15,230 nucleotides of DNA from UBA6078 sp964468685 (GTDB lineage: Bacteria; Desulfobacterota; Syntrophia; Syntrophales; UBA2210), in the NCBI GenBank assembly GCA_964468685.1, contig CAYXUH010000035.1:1-15230 (forward strand), in the 5' to 3' direction. Shown piece after piece: positions 14,561-15,230 of this stretch. Within the stretch, counting starts at the first letter, position 1. Each line of letters begins with the position of its first letter. The translations under genes were made by a program, and so were the position numbers. The notes below the pieces were generated by a model that made no database searches, had not been told where the DNA came from, and was given only the letters and a program-made list of their open reading frames with translations.

Positions 14561-15230
14561 TCAATGCTTTTCCTTGTCGCCTTTTTCACCGGCACGAAAT
14601 TCCCGCCTGATCTTGTACCATTTTTCCAGCCTGTCTTTTACAACCTTTTCATACCCCCTGGTGGTCGGAGAATAGTAGGTCCGGCCTTGCAGCTGTTCCG
14701 GCAGATATTCCTGGGGGACGTGGGCGTCGGGGAAGTTGTGGGCGTACTGATACCCTTTGCCGTAGCCCAGCTCCTTCATCAGCCGTGTCGGCGCATTGCG
14801 TATGTGGAGAGGAACGGGGAGGGCACCGGTCTTTCGGATGTCTCCCTTCACCGCACCGAAACCGGTATAGAGGGCATTGCTCTTTGGTGCAGTCGCGAGA
14901 TATACCGCGGCCTGTGCGAGGGCAAGTTCTCCCTCCGGGAGTCCGATACACTGAAACGCCTGCAGGGCGGATACCGCCATCCCCAGTGCTGCCGGGTCGG
15001 CGTTTCCCACATCTTCTGAGGCAAACCGTATCATCCTGCGGAGGATAAAGAGCGGGTCTTCGCCGGCCTCGAGCATACGCCCCAGCCAGTAGAGAGCGGC
15101 ATCCGGATCGCTCCCCCTGAGGCTCTTGTGGAGGGCCGATATCAGGTTATAGTGTCCCTCACCCTTCTTATCGTACTGAAGGGCCTTCTTCTCCAAGGCT
15201 CTTTCAGCTATCTCTTTCGTGATTTTTGTG
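14561..15230 (-). CDS. rarA: Replication-associated recombination protein RarA/MgsA, C-terminal part
   Basis: The frame is open to the right edge, so the gene is truncated at its N-terminal end by the window; 222 residues are visible. RarA (MgsA/WRNIP1 family) is a clamp-loader-like AAA+ ATPase that works at stalled replication forks. The visible portion covers the helical and tetramerisation C-terminal domains. Recognisable motifs are HYNLISALHKSLRGSDPDAA, YWLGRMLEAGEDP, RFASEDVGNADP, YLATAPKSNALY and the late HNFPDAHVPQEYLPE and YYSPTTRGYE. The AAA+ Walker motifs lie outside. The end (EKGDKEKH) is hydrophilic. It is convergent with the RHH-like gene and unrelated to the metabolic genes. Confidence 0.95.
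   Translation of the reverse strand, partial: TKITKEIAERALEKKALQYDKKGEGHYNLISALHKSLRGSDPDAALYWLGRMLEAGEDPLFILRRMIRFASEDVGNADPAALGMAVSALQAFQCIGLPEGELALAQAAVYLATAPKSNALYTGFGAVKGDIRKTGALPVPLHIRNAPTRLMKELGYGKGYQYAHNFPDAHVPQEYLPEQLQGRTYYSPTTRGYEKVVKDRLEKWYKIRREFRAGEKGDKEKH

Overview
The window is a GC-rich piece of a draft bacterial chromosome with a 100-base scaffold gap at 6403-6502. The gene set suggests a strict or facultative anaerobe: a tungsten-type aldehyde:ferredoxin oxidoreductase, a PaaK ligase paired with a tandem-ACT protein, carboxylate transporters and a LivK-like solute-binding protein. This mix is typical of syntrophic or sulfate-reducing Desulfobacterota ('Deltaproteobacteria'). 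That placement is an inference from gene content only, because there is no rRNA or other strong taxonomic marker.

Layout. (1) 1-1172 (+) is the C-terminal bulk of a branched-chain-amino-acid-type ABC solute-binding protein, closed by a strong intrinsic terminator. (2) 1378-2325 (-) is a bile-acid:sodium-symporter-family permease. It diverges from (3), a rightward cluster at 2540-10047: SDR oxidoreductase, ThDP-dependent 2-hydroxyacyl-CoA-lyase/acetolactate-synthase-like enzyme, DASS/SLC13 anion transporter (cut by the gap), zinc alcohol dehydrogenase, aldehyde:ferredoxin oxidoreductase and a TetR regulator. The 214-base divergent region holds two textbook sigma-70 promoters, both TTGACA-17-TA-type, and a perfect palindrome lies on the -10 of the cluster promoter. 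(4) 10268-11823 (+) is pdxST, the ribose-5-phosphate-dependent PLP synthase. Its promoter carries three copies of a 12-mer, and a fourth, inverted copy lies right after the ThDP gene. (5) 12067-13821 (+) is a PaaK-type aryl-CoA ligase with a tandem-ACT protein. (6) 13985-14374 (+) is a small ribbon-helix-helix-like protein. (7) 14561-15230 (-) is the C-terminal part of RarA/MgsA.

The cluster is the most interesting part. Its enzymes fit a route in which a hydroxy- or oxo-carboxylate is imported (BASS and DASS permeases) and redox-adjusted by the SDR. It would then be cleaved by the ThDP enzyme to an aldehyde, plus formyl-CoA or another C1/acyl fragment. The aldehyde would be oxidised by AOR, passing electrons to ferredoxin, or interconverted with an alcohol by the zinc dehydrogenase. 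The terminal TetR protein probably controls the set through the palindrome on the promoter. The substrate is not determined by the sequence. No CRISPR array, tRNA, rRNA, insertion sequence or phage gene was seen. No intergenic stretch exceeds 300 bases.
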